From NCBI GenBank assembly GCA_910583745.1, contig CAJTZC010000014.1, positions 1 to 44,308 of the forward strand: a stretch of DNA of 44,308 nt, in the 5' to 3' direction. Below, piece by piece: positions 24,743 through 33,314 of this stretch (position 1 is the first letter of the stretch; each line of letters starts with the position of its first letter). Made by a program: the position numbers and the translations under genes. This stretch comes from an uncultured Bacilli bacterium (GTDB lineage Bacteria; Bacillota_I; Bacilli_A; RF39; UBA660). Below the pieces are notes generated by a model that saw only the letters and a program-made list of their open reading frames with translations, was not told the origin of the DNA and did no database searches.

Positions 24743-24777
24743 CGCAGCTTCTTTAAACGAATGTAAAATCTGCATCA

Positions 24778-25407
24778 TTATGAGATGTCTTCGCTAAAAA
24801 TAATGCTTTTTTTTATGATACCAGCTATCACGAAGCCGATGGTAATTCCAAGGAAATTGCAAATCAAGTCGTCGACATCAAAGCTTCTGCCGATAAATAA
24901 TTGGAGAAATTCTACAACAATAGGAGTAGCTAATGATATTATAAAAGCAGTTTTCTTACTTATTTTCTTAACTATGAATGGGAGGAAAAATCCAAATGGC
25001 ATAAACATTATGATATTGCCAATAAGCATTTCTTTTACCCAACTTCCAAGCGAGTAATTACCACTTAGACACATTACAATGGTAGGAATTAAGTTGATTT
25101 CACCAAAATTGAAAAATATTCCAATTTCTTCCCACCAACCAAAGAAAATCGCATCAAAAAGAGAAAGCCAAAAATTTGCTGGTAAAATGACAAGACTGCA
25201 CAATCCCGTCAGATAGCACACAAATAACAACCGTATTATCTCTGAAAACCATTCTATGGTATGACTTTTTCGTTTTAAATAAACTAATCTCAGAACCAAA
25301 TATACAATTCCTACCGCAATAGTAATTGGAACAGCTTGTAAAAAATAACCCAGAATCGAACCTGAGTTCATTTCCATTCTAAAAAATTTATAAATTTCAA
25401 TAAACAT
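24778..25407 (-). CDS. VanZ-like membrane protein
   Basis: A 209-residue protein with about five membrane segments and the VanZ-family pattern: SLVILPANFW, NLIPTIVM, IGNIIMFMPFGFFLPF, and a later VVEFLQLFIGRSFDVDDLIC motif with acidic residues next to the membrane. VanZ of Enterococcus gives low-level teicoplanin resistance, but most homologues have unknown roles. The ribosome site TAGGAGG is strong. By eye its codon use is more A/T-rich than that of neighbouring housekeeping genes, and it is flanked by repeated scraps, which together suggest acquisition by transfer. Confidence 0.85.
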   Translation of the reverse strand: MFIEIYKFFRMEMNSGSILGYFLQAVPITIAVGIVYLVLRLVYLKRKSHTIEWFSEIIRLLFVCYLTGLCSLVILPANFWLSLFDAIFFGWWEEIGIFFNFGEINLIPTIVMCLSGNYSLGSWVKEMLIGNIIMFMPFGFFLPFIVKKISKKTAFIISLATPIVVEFLQLFIGRSFDVDDLICNFLGITIGFVIAGIIKKSIIFSEDIS

Positions 25408-25531
25408 GTGTTTCCTCCTAAGAGTTGCCTTGCAATTCTCATTACAACAGTGAACTTAGCCACTTACAAGTATAAATTAGAAAGTCTTTTCTTGAAGTAA
25501 AGAAGTTATTCTTTCAACTTTATTGGAAGAT

Positions 25532-25604
25532 TTAAATTGTAGTGAAATTTGCATCAGTCAATTTTGTACCATCTGGCGCATCTATGTATTTCTCTTTACT
25601 TTAC
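25532..25604 (-). repeat. Repeat scrap upstream of the VanZ-like gene
   Basis: The block shares an exact 18 bases (plus strand tatttctctttactttac, here 25587-25604) with 24726-24743. It also shares a 14-base block with one mismatch (25560-25573 versus 24693-24706) and a 14-base block with two mismatches (25542-25555 versus 24763-24776). Its frame reads SKEKYIDAPDGTKLTDANFT and ends TI-stop. A third related scrap is at 42096-42118. Confidence 0.6.
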
Positions 25605-25618
25605 ACGAGAGGTCTTTA

Positions 25619-25648
25619 CAAAAAAACTTCACCCTCAGGGTAAAGTTC
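25619..25648 (-). terminator. Terminator of rny
   Basis: AACTTtACCC pairs with GGGTgAAGTT around TGA, followed by a run of seven Ts on the minus strand, directly after the rny stop. Confidence 0.85.
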
Positions 25649-25654
25649 AATTTA

Positions 25655-27208
25655 TCATTTTGCCTCTTCTTGAGCGCGCGTTTCTCTAATCACGGTGATT
25701 TTAATCGTACCTGGATATTGCATGTCGTTTTCTATTTTTGCTTTTAAGTCTCTAGCAATCTTGAAACTCTTCAAATCGTCGACTTCGTCTGGTTTTACCA
25801 TGACGCGAAGTTCGCGACCAGCTTGTAAAGCATAAGATTTCTCTACACCGTCCATGCTGTTTCCAATCGATTCGAGTTGCTCTAACCTTTGGATGTAATT
25901 TTCAAACGAATCGTTTCTCGCCCCAGGTCTTGCAGCGCTTAACGTATCTGCAATTTGAACGAGCCATGCGATGACCGTTTTCGCTTCGGCATCGCCATGA
26001 TGTGATGCGATGGCATTGATGACCGTCTCTTCTTCGCGATACTTTTTCGCAATGGTCACACCGATTTCTACGTGGCTTCCCTCGAGCTCAAAGTCGATTG
26101 ATTTACCGATGTCGTGTAACAATCCTGCTCTTTTAGCGACGACGACATTTTCTCCTAATTCACTAGCCATCAGACCACACAATTTAGAGACTTCCATAGA
26201 ATGCTTGAGTGCATTTTGTCCATAACTCGTCCTAAAATGGAGTTTTCCTATCAACGAAACCAACTCTGGGTCGATTCGAGTGAGACCCAACTCTTGAATT
26301 GTCTCGTTTCCAATCTCCAAGACTTTGGCGTTCATGTCTTTGCAAGTCTTGTCGTAGATTTCTTCGATTCTTGCAGGGTGAATTCTGCCGTCCTTAATCA
26401 AAGATTCAATCGTCACTTTGGCGATTTCTCTTCTAAAAGGGTCGAATGACGAGATGACGATTGCTTCAGGCGTGTCATCGATGATAAGGTCTACACCTGT
26501 AACCGATTCGATGGTGCGGATATTTCTACCCTCGCGTCCGATCAATCTACCCTTCATCTCATCTGATGGCAACGTAATCGTCGTGACAGTTTGTTCTGTC
26601 GCGACATCGTCGGCATATTTTTGCATCGATTCCACTAGAAGAGTCTTCGCCTTTTTATCGCATTCCAATTTAGCACTCTGTTCTCTCTCTTTTATCATCT
26701 CGGCAATCTCATTTGCCAGCGATGCTTCTACCCTATCGAGAATCTGCTCCCGTGCCTTTTCCTTGGAGAACCTCGATATTCCTTCTAATTTCTCCATTTC
26801 ACTTTTCAATAGCTCATCCATCTTTGCTTCTTTTTCTTGGATTTTGCTTTGCATTAAAGTTAAATTATTGTTTTTCTCTTCCAAAGCGTTGTCGCGGTTT
26901 TGCAACAATTCTTCTCTTTTATCTAAAGATTTCTCTCGTTCTAAAAGACGAGATTCCGTTTGTAAAAGTTCACTTTTTCTTTCCTTAATTTCCTTATCTG
27001 TCTCCAACTTTAACTTGTGAGATTCCTCTTTCAATTCTAAAAGAGTATCTCTTTTATGCTTGTCGGCTTCGCGTTTCGCGTCGTTAAGAATCTTCTCAGC
27101 TTTTTTTCCTACGCCGACTCCAGTCATAATAATCAGGGCAAATACTCCCACAGCTCCTATGACCAATCCAATGATAAGAAACAATATGGATATAAAATTA
27201 TCTCCCAT
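25655..27208 (-). CDS. rny: Ribonuclease Y
   Basis: RNase Y is a membrane-anchored endoribonuclease that starts mRNA decay in Bacillota. The 517 residues match the family (about 520). There is one N-terminal membrane helix (SILFLIIGLVIGAVGVFALI), a long charged coiled coil (about residues 35-190), a KH RNA-binding domain around GRLIGREGRNIRTIESVTG, and an HD catalytic domain with LLHDIGKSIDFELEGSHVE and ASHHGDAEAKT. The start ATG follows AAGGA. It is a single gene with clear promoter and terminator. Confidence 0.97.
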   Translation of the reverse strand: MGDNFISILFLIIGLVIGAVGVFALIIMTGVGVGKKAEKILNDAKREADKHKRDTLLELKEESHKLKLETDKEIKERKSELLQTESRLLEREKSLDKREELLQNRDNALEEKNNNLTLMQSKIQEKEAKMDELLKSEMEKLEGISRFSKEKAREQILDRVEASLANEIAEMIKEREQSAKLECDKKAKTLLVESMQKYADDVATEQTVTTITLPSDEMKGRLIGREGRNIRTIESVTGVDLIIDDTPEAIVISSFDPFRREIAKVTIESLIKDGRIHPARIEEIYDKTCKDMNAKVLEIGNETIQELGLTRIDPELVSLIGKLHFRTSYGQNALKHSMEVSKLCGLMASELGENVVVAKRAGLLHDIGKSIDFELEGSHVEIGVTIAKKYREEETVINAIASHHGDAEAKTVIAWLVQIADTLSAARPGARNDSFENYIQRLEQLESIGNSMDGVEKSYALQAGRELRVMVKPDEVDDLKSFKIARDLKAKIENDMQYPGTIKITVIRETRAQEEAK

Positions 27209-27231
27209 ATTTTTCCTTCGCTTTCTATAAA

Positions 27232-27249
27232 TGTAGATAGATATCTACA
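27232..27249. promoter_or_regulatory. Inverted repeat in the rny leader
   Basis: TGTAGATA and TATCTACA flank two bases between the -10 box and the start codon. It could be an RNA hairpin in the leader or an operator. Confidence 0.35.
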
Positions 27250-27254
27250 CCATA

Positions 27255-27283
27255 ATTATAAATTATTTCGCCAGATAAATCAA
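27255..27283 (-). promoter_or_regulatory. Promoter of rny
   Basis: Minus-strand TTGATT (27278-27283) and TATAAT (27255-27260) are separated by 17 bases. Confidence 0.75.
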
Positions 27284-27355
27284 GTGGGAAGCATTCGCAT
27301 TGCCATCGACCGTTTTTCCATCAAAAAAGAGTTCTCTCTCGAACCCTTTTCTGTT

Positions 27356-27697
27356 TTATTTTTCACATGCGAGGTGTACTTCTATTTCATAAGAATCGTC
27401 TTCTTTGAATGTGAATTTTCCGTAGGTATCGGTTAAATCACAAGATTTTGCCTCAAAATCCGAGATATCGACATTCATGCCCTTTAGGTCGTTCAAACTG
27501 ACCATAAAATAGCCGAGATGGTCGATGATGTCGGAGGCATACTCTTTCGGTTCTCCTTCGTAGTATTCCTTTGCTAATTTCGTGAAATTTCTCTCTAACT
27601 TGGTCGCATGGAAATGCATCACCGCGCCGAGAGTTATAACGAACCCCACGACGGCGAAAGCCATCGCGAGACCGATATATCTTTTTTTATTTTTCAT
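27356..27697 (-). CDS. Small membrane-anchored hypothetical protein
   Basis: I do not recognise this 113-residue protein. It has a basic start (MKNKKRY), one hydrophobic segment (about residues 8-28) and an extracytoplasmic domain of about 85 residues with two cysteines (EAKSCDLTD and the end, HLACEK) that may form a disulphide. It follows the giant secreted protein by 18 bases on the same strand, so they are probably co-transcribed. A role in surface display or secretion of that protein is possible from position only. Confidence 0.65.
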   Translation of the reverse strand: MKNKKRYIGLAMAFAVVGFVITLGAVMHFHATKLERNFTKLAKEYYEGEPKEYASDIIDHLGYFMVSLNDLKGMNVDISDFEAKSCDLTDTYGKFTFKEDDSYEIEVHLACEK

Positions 27698-27715
27698 GTC
27701 GTATGAACCTTTGCA

Positions 27716-30700
27716 TTAAGCGATAGGGTTTCCAGATTCGTCTATCTTTTGTCCTTCAGCGTTGAATCTCGTTATCACCCAGTTTGCTTTATAAGAAGCG
27801 TTGGCAGTGACTTCTGTGTTTTCGTCTATAGCTGTTTGTCCTGCTTTAAGATTTCCCTCTTCGTCGAAGGCGTCTGTAGCATACCAACCGTCGAATTCAT
27901 ACTTGATTGTGTTTCCGTTCGGAGTCTTCTTGTCTTCACGAGTCGGAGTCACCAATTTACCTACTGTAGCGGCTTTTCCAGGCATTCCAGCGTCGACGAT
28001 GATTGGGTTGACATACGAACCGCCATTCGCGTCGAAAGTGACCGTGTATTTTACTGCACTCGGAAGCTCGATGTATTCGATGGCTGTTTGGTTTTCTAAA
28101 GCGGCATTGTTTCCTGTAGCGTCAGAACTCTTCGCCGTGATGACGAGTTTAATCTTCTTAGGCAATTTGTCCATGTTTGCAGCCGTAATCGTCGTGATGT
28201 ATTGACCACTTGCATTTCTCGTTGCTGTACCAGAGATATTCGTTTCGACATATTTGCCCTCTTTTAATTCGAGAACGTCGACTGTGACATCGTATGCACC
28301 TGTTCCACCCGTTACATTAGAAGTGATGTTCAAAATTTTATCTCCATCAAATGCTGCAGAAGATTTTACAGAGACTTCCTCGTTTACGATGTATACGTTT
28401 ACGACGACGTCTTTACCGATGTTGTCTCCCGCGTCATTTTGGTTGCCAGAATTGACATTGAAAGTCAACGTAGAAGTACCCACGGCTTTTGCAATGTAAG
28501 CTCCTTGGCTGTTTTTCTCGAGGACAGCTGCATTTTTGCCATCGGCGGAGTCATCGACTTGGTCGACATAGAGGACGGCAGTATTTGGTAGAACACGGCT
28601 TGCAATCGTTCCTAGATTGTCTCCAACTTTCGCAGTGATAGAGTATACTCCCTCTTTCTCTGTTACATTCGTGTTCAAGACAACGGCTGGAATCGTCGCT
28701 TCGGTCGCGTCGATGGCAAATGTCTGCTTGTTACCCTTTTCATAAGTGACTGTCAACGTCGCTTTTCTTCTTTCGTTTGTGAAGTGGACATCAGCATCGA
28801 ATGTGTTTTCGACGACAGTGAGCACTTTTTCGCCCTGAGAATCTAAAGTTGTTCTCGCATCGTCGATTTCGATTTTTGCGACGGTTTCACTTTCGTATCC
28901 TGCGGCAGGAGTTAGCGTCGTCTTTAATACATAACCGTTCGCATCCTTATTGTAAGCGATGACTCCATTGTAGTTGTTGAGTGGCGTCTTATCGCTTGTG
29001 TCCTTAGGCGCGAGGGTTCCGTATGGTGCTTTGAGTGTTGCGCCTGAAAGTTTCACTGTATATGTCTCTACGAACGCGCCGTTCCAATCGACTTTAATCG
29101 TGAACATGTCGTTCGAAGTTGTGACCACTGGGTCTAATGTAATCGAAGTTTTGCCGTCGGCTTCTGTCTTCGTCACTTGAACTGTCGCGAAGTTTTCTTT
29201 CGTCTCGTCGTCAGAATACTTTCCACCGTTTATTGTGACTTTAGGCTCTGTCACTGTGACATCTTTAGGTGCTGTAATCTTCAATCCGTCTAAGACATAA
29301 CTCGGTTTTTCTTCATCTTTGACACTGATCGTCGTAGAACCAGCTTTACTCCAGTTGATGTCTCCAGAGTAGACTAAAGAAGTGGTATTTTTCGCATTGT
29401 CTTCTGCACCATCTTTCGATATGACACCTTTGTTCGCTGCGGCGAATAGACCGTTTGTTGCATGTGGTGCGACTTGGAATTCTTGAACATTCACGTCGTC
29501 CCAATACACTTTGACTGTCGTCACGGCGTTTTTATAGACAGGAATGTAGTATCCTCCGGCCGTAGTGACTGCCTCTTTTCCGTCGATTTCGACTTTTTTA
29601 GCGATATTGTTGTAAGCAGAGTTGTTGAAACTCATGACGACAGCGTTCGCATTGACTTCGTAGACGAATGGAATCGAATCTCTCTCTTGGTCGATGACGG
29701 CTCCATTGTCGTCTAATACATTGTGGAATGTAGACATGTAGACGTATACTGTACCGTTTGTCAGTTCAGAAGCATATGTCTGTCCATTGAGTGAATAGCT
29801 TCCCGTCTGTGCTGTGGCAAGAGAAGCTCCACTTAAAACGATGTCGTAAGTCTCGACGACTCTCGAACCGTCCCAAAGAATTTCGACTTTGTGTGTCTCG
29901 TTTCCGGATTTCACTAGAATATCTAAAGGCATATTGTCTGCGAGGGTCGTCGCAGTGAACTTGCCATCTTTGTCCGTTGTTCCTATGACTTCTCCATCGA
30001 CACGTACTGTTAAACGAGATAGTTCTTCGTCTTCGTAAGTGCTCAGTTTGTCTTTGTCTTTTAGAGAACTGTTGTTGGCGAGAGTACTAGGTTTTACTAC
30101 TGCTTTTACTCTGTTACCGTTGTCCCAAAGAATCTGTGTATTTGAAATCGTCACTTTGCCGTCTTTGACTTCGTATGTGTTGTAAGCTTTTTCGCTTCCC
30201 GCATATCCTACAAGAGTCTTCACTTCTTCGAGGCGAACTTGTGGGAATGCAAATGGCGTCTCGTCAGCGAGAACGACATCGAATTCTTGGTAATAATCTT
30301 TATCCCAATCGATACGAACCGTTATCTTTCTTTCGATGGCTGTATCCATGAAACGAAGATTGTTTATCGTCAATACTTTCGTCTTTGTGTCTGCAGTGAC
30401 CATGACGTCTTTGAAGAGATAATCTTTCGTGACGATGTCGTATCCGTCGACGTCTTTGTCTGGTCTAGAATAGTAGGCAGAGACGTTGGCTCCTGTGAAT
30501 TGGCTGTTTGTCGAATAGTAAGAGTCTGGTGTGACTTTTACTGTGACGTTTCCGTCCCAAGCGATTTGGCTTCCACTGAATGTAAGAAGTTTTGTATCGT
30601 CCGCGGTGGCAGAAAGTGTCACTTGGTCTGTCAATTCGCCCTTGTCATCGACAGCATAAATCGTTTCTCCTTTTAGGGTTCCTGCTGGCATGGCTGCTAG

Positions 30701-31726
30701 TTCGGCTTCCACTTTGATGGTGAACGTCTGTGTGATTCCTTTTGCTTCGTCCCAGACGACTTTCAACGTATAGGTCTTCCCTGCTTCTACGATTGGTGTG
30801 AACCAGAAAGAGCTGTCTTTTCCTGTGTTGGCTTCTGTCCACGATACAGGATGTTCGTCATCACCATCGATAGAAACTTTAATGTTTGCAAGATTAGATG
30901 GGTCTAACGATGTACCATTTGGCGCAGTGATTTTTACACCGATTCTGTGTCCTGAGACGGTTGCATCGGCTGGTTTGTAATCGACACCGTGTTTTACGAG
31001 GCCATTACTCCAGTTGACGGTTCCGTTTATCGTTATCGTCTCTCCGTTTACAGCGACGTCAGCATCCTTTGTGAAGATGTTGTCAGCTGCGACGGCTCCG
31101 TAGTAGTTGCTTTCACTCGTCTTGTAGTCGAAACTTCCTGCTTCGGTGACCGCTGTCTTGCTGAGCGTCTCCAATAGGACTTCTGCTCCTTGGCCATCGC
31201 GCGCCTTGACTTCTATCTTTTTCGTCGTCGCAGGAACGTACATGACACCGTTTTCGTAAGTAATCGCTTTTCCTACGGCATCTGTCGTGAACGATAAAGT
31301 CGTTCCCGGTGCTACGTTTCTGTTGTACGCCACTTCGAGCACTTTCTCTTTATTGTTGATATAGTAGATGTCTTGTGCATTCAATCCCAATGCGAGAACA
31401 TCTTCGGGAGCAACTAAAGATGAATTGTTTTCTTCATCGTATTTAATCCAGTTTCCTCCACGATATTGATATACGACCGGCTTGTTGTAAGCGTTGATTC
31501 CTTTGAAGAATAAGTCGTTTTGTCCGGCAGTCAGCACTCTGTCGGCAGTGAGAGCTACATCGTTTGTAAATCTTGTAATACCGATTAAATACGCTCCATT
31601 GTCTATCTCTTGTCCTGCTGTCTCTCTCACAGAAGCGGCATCGACGTTGATCGATTGCGCTGCTATGGCAGCAAGAGCGAGGACAAATGTCTTTGAGAAT
31701 ACATTCTTAAATTTTTTCTTATTCAT
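27716..31726 (-). CDS. Giant secreted repeat protein (1336 residues)
   Basis: A signal peptide (MNKKKFKNVFSKTFVLALAA, probably cleaved after NVDA near residue 30) is followed by an extracellular chain built from degenerate beta-sandwich repeats of very roughly 150 residues. A repeating signature is V-x-W-D/N followed by ETYxVxLxGAxL, seen as KVDWNGAFVETYTVKLSGAT, EILWDGSRVVETYDIVLSGA, RIDWDKDYYQEFDVVLADET and KVVWDEAKGITQTFTIKVEA. At about residues 1230-1320 a Listeria-Bacteroides repeat-like module begins YTVTFDANGGSYVNPIIVDA and includes FDGWYA. It ends DESGNPIA with no LPXTG motif, so how it is held at the surface is unclear. Probably an adhesin or surface-layer-type protein. Confidence 0.75.
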   Translation of the reverse strand: MNKKKFKNVFSKTFVLALAAIAAQSINVDAASVRETAGQEIDNGAYLIGITRFTNDVALTADRVLTAGQNDLFFKGINAYNKPVVYQYRGGNWIKYDEENNSSLVAPEDVLALGLNAQDIYYINNKEKVLEVAYNRNVAPGTTLSFTTDAVGKAITYENGVMYVPATTKKIEVKARDGQGAEVLLETLSKTAVTEAGSFDYKTSESNYYGAVAADNIFTKDADVAVNGETITINGTVNWSNGLVKHGVDYKPADATVSGHRIGVKITAPNGTSLDPSNLANIKVSIDGDDEHPVSWTEANTGKDSSFWFTPIVEAGKTYTLKVVWDEAKGITQTFTIKVEAELAAMPAGTLKGETIYAVDDKGELTDQVTLSATADDTKLLTFSGSQIAWDGNVTVKVTPDSYYSTNSQFTGANVSAYYSRPDKDVDGYDIVTKDYLFKDVMVTADTKTKVLTINNLRFMDTAIERKITVRIDWDKDYYQEFDVVLADETPFAFPQVRLEEVKTLVGYAGSEKAYNTYEVKDGKVTISNTQILWDNGNRVKAVVKPSTLANNSSLKDKDKLSTYEDEELSRLTVRVDGEVIGTTDKDGKFTATTLADNMPLDILVKSGNETHKVEILWDGSRVVETYDIVLSGASLATAQTGSYSLNGQTYASELTNGTVYVYMSTFHNVLDDNGAVIDQERDSIPFVYEVNANAVVMSFNNSAYNNIAKKVEIDGKEAVTTAGGYYIPVYKNAVTTVKVYWDDVNVQEFQVAPHATNGLFAAANKGVISKDGAEDNAKNTTSLVYSGDINWSKAGSTTISVKDEEKPSYVLDGLKITAPKDVTVTEPKVTINGGKYSDDETKENFATVQVTKTEADGKTSITLDPVVTTSNDMFTIKVDWNGAFVETYTVKLSGATLKAPYGTLAPKDTSDKTPLNNYNGVIAYNKDANGYVLKTTLTPAAGYESETVAKIEIDDARTTLDSQGEKVLTVVENTFDADVHFTNERRKATLTVTYEKGNKQTFAIDATEATIPAVVLNTNVTEKEGVYSITAKVGDNLGTIASRVLPNTAVLYVDQVDDSADGKNAAVLEKNSQGAYIAKAVGTSTLTFNVNSGNQNDAGDNIGKDVVVNVYIVNEEVSVKSSAAFDGDKILNITSNVTGGTGAYDVTVDVLELKEGKYVETNISGTATRNASGQYITTITAANMDKLPKKIKLVITAKSSDATGNNAALENQTAIEYIELPSAVKYTVTFDANGGSYVNPIIVDAGMPGKAATVGKLVTPTREDKKTPNGNTIKYEFDGWYATDAFDEEGNLKAGQTAIDENTEVTANASYKANWVITRFNAEGQKIDESGNPIA

Positions 31727-31748
31727 AATTTTACGTCCTTTCCTAAAA

Positions 31749-32792
31749 TCAGTTTGTACTCACTACGGTTCCGCGGATGAAGTCGCTTTTTGGTAGTGTG
31801 AATCCTGAATTGACTTCGTAATCGCCGAATTTTTCGTAAAGATGTACTTTCCCTTTTACCGTTCCACCCTTAGAAGAGATGATGTCGATGCGACATTGGT
31901 CTAGCACTCCACCGATAGGTGTACATACTACCGAATAGGTCTCTTCTGGCTCGACAGGTTTTGTAGGCTCCGTAGGGTCCGTCGGCTTTACAGGGGTTGT
32001 CGGTGTGACTGGGTCGGTCGGTTTCGTCTCGGCTTCTTTCGTCACAGTGACTTTGACAGTCAACGTTTTTCCGTCTACTGTCGCTGTAATCGTCGCCGTT
32101 CCCTCTTTTATCGCTTTGACAGAACCGTTTGCGTCGACTGTTGCGACTTTCGTATTAGAAGACTTCCATGTCGCTTTGCCTTTTGCGTTGTATACTGAGA
32201 TTTTCTTGCTCTGCCCTACTTTTAAACTGAAGTTCTTCGTGCTTAGGCTTGGAGCTTTTTCTCCTCCTACGGGTTCAGAGTCTACCTTTTCCCATTTCGC
32301 TTTCAGCGTCATATTTTTTGTTATTTTAGAAGAGAAATTGTAATCTTTCCCGTCGAGTTGCCAACCTAGGAATTTGTATCCTTCCCGTGTAGGCTCTTCC
32401 GGCGCACTGATTTTTCCCTCTTTCTCGACAGTGATTGAGGCGATAGAACTGCCACCATCGGTATCGAATTTTACTGTGTAACCTTCTTCTTTATCTGGTG
32501 TCCCCGCATTGTCTTTTATCCAGCCTGCAATCAAAGTCATATCTTTGGTAACTTTTGTATCGAAGTCGAAGACGATTTCATCGTAATACCAGTTGTCGAA
32601 CGTATAACCTTCTCTCGTCGGATTGGCAGGCCTCTTGGCCTTTTTCATATAGCCTACCTCTTGGGTTGGAACTATGGAACCACCTTGGGTATCGAACGTC
32701 ACTTCTTTTTTGCTTCCGAATAAAATCAAAAGAAAAATGATGATAGCGACGACGACCACGCCGACGATTATTGCAATATTATTTTTTTTCAT
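31749..32792 (-). CDS. Membrane-anchored protein with Listeria-Bacteroides and Ig-like domains
   Basis: A 347-residue protein: N-terminal anchor (residues about 7-26), two Listeria-Bacteroides (Flg_new-like) repeats (VTFDTQGGSIVPTQEVGY to LIAGW, and VKFDTDGGSSIASITVEKEG to LKAKW, about residues 30-170), one Big_2-type Ig-like domain (LSTKNFSLKVGQSKKISVYN, about 185-255), a Pro/Thr-rich spacer with KPTDPTEPTKPVEP (about 257-290), and a small C-terminal domain with two cysteines. Such repeats are typical of surface adhesins and internalins. It lies 22 bases upstream of the giant repeat protein on the same strand; the two and the 113-residue protein likely form one surface operon. Confidence 0.8.
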   Translation of the reverse strand: MKKNNIAIIVGVVVVAIIIFLLILFGSKKEVTFDTQGGSIVPTQEVGYMKKAKRPANPTREGYTFDNWYYDEIVFDFDTKVTKDMTLIAGWIKDNAGTPDKEEGYTVKFDTDGGSSIASITVEKEGKISAPEEPTREGYKFLGWQLDGKDYNFSSKITKNMTLKAKWEKVDSEPVGGEKAPSLSTKNFSLKVGQSKKISVYNAKGKATWKSSNTKVATVDANGSVKAIKEGTATITATVDGKTLTVKVTVTKEAETKPTDPVTPTTPVKPTDPTEPTKPVEPEETYSVVCTPIGGVLDQCRIDIISSKGGTVKGKVHLYEKFGDYEVNSGFTLPKSDFIRGTVVSTN

Positions 32793-32888
32793 TTCATACC
32801 AGCTTTCTTTGTGTTTTTTTGTTTTTGTTGTCCTTTGGACAAACTTCTTTTAAAGACAAAACCCTTATGCCATCACTCTCCTTGTATT

Positions 32889-33164
32889 TTATAAATGAGG
32901 ATTCCCACTTTTTACTTGTTCTTCTTCAAAAAATTTGTCGATGCTTACTCCTAAGATGATCGAAATTTTATAGAGAGTGACAAGCGATATATTGTTTCTG
33001 TCGTTGACAGATTCAATACGTTTCAGGTGGTTTACAGAGAGGTCGAGCTTTTCGGCCAAATCCATCAGCCTTATGCCACGTTCCTTTCTATATTTTTTGA
33101 CGTTTTTGCACACAACCGACTTAATATTCTCGTCGTAATTTTCGTACTCTTCCAAAAACATCAT
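32889..33164 (-). CDS. XRE-family helix-turn-helix regulator
   Basis: A 91-residue DNA-binding protein with a Cro/CI-type HTH: NVKKYRKERGIRLMDLAEKL, DLSVNHLKRIES and NISLVTLYKISIILGVSIDK, occupying residues about 22-85. Small solitary XRE proteins usually repress their own promoter and a neighbour. It lies immediately upstream of the surface operon at 27.4-32.8 kb, in the same orientation, and could control it or be read through into it. A perfect 12-bp palindrome lies 72 bases upstream. Confidence 0.8.
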   Translation of the reverse strand: MMFLEEYENYDENIKSVVCKNVKKYRKERGIRLMDLAEKLDLSVNHLKRIESVNDRNNISLVTLYKISIILGVSIDKFFEEEQVKSGNPHL

Positions 33165-33235
33165 CCCCTATGCCTGTAATTATAATGAAAAGAGTTTTCA
33201 AAGTAAGCCACCTTTCGTGCCGAAATGTGAAATTT

Positions 33236-33247
33236 GACAAATTTGTC
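33236..33247. promoter_or_regulatory. Palindrome upstream of the XRE gene, possible operator
   Basis: GACAAATTTGTC is a perfect 12-bp palindrome. It is about 50 bases upstream of a minus-strand TATAAT at 33181-33186 that could serve the XRE gene. Confidence 0.3.
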
Positions 33248-33287
33248 GAGTGGAAAGAAGCTTTATCGACGAATCAAGATTTTTCCA

Positions 33288-33314
33288 TAAAAAAATGAGG
33301 CAATTTTTCCTCAT
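33288..33314 (-). terminator. Terminator overlapping the yebC stop
   Basis: ATGAGG and CCTCAT pair around AAAAATTG and are followed by TTTTTTT on the minus strand. Confidence 0.8.

Noticed and set aside
24591..24797. Plus-strand frame through the 18-bp repeats (MQKGPSF..., repeated SGPCFL)
   Set aside because: It is antisense to the P3 leader, has no ribosome site, and simply translates the repeat on the wrong strand.
32820..32850. Hairpin TTGTCC/GGACAA downstream of the XRE gene as a terminator
   Set aside because: The stem is short and is not followed by a T run on the minus strand, so read-through into the surface operon is more likely.
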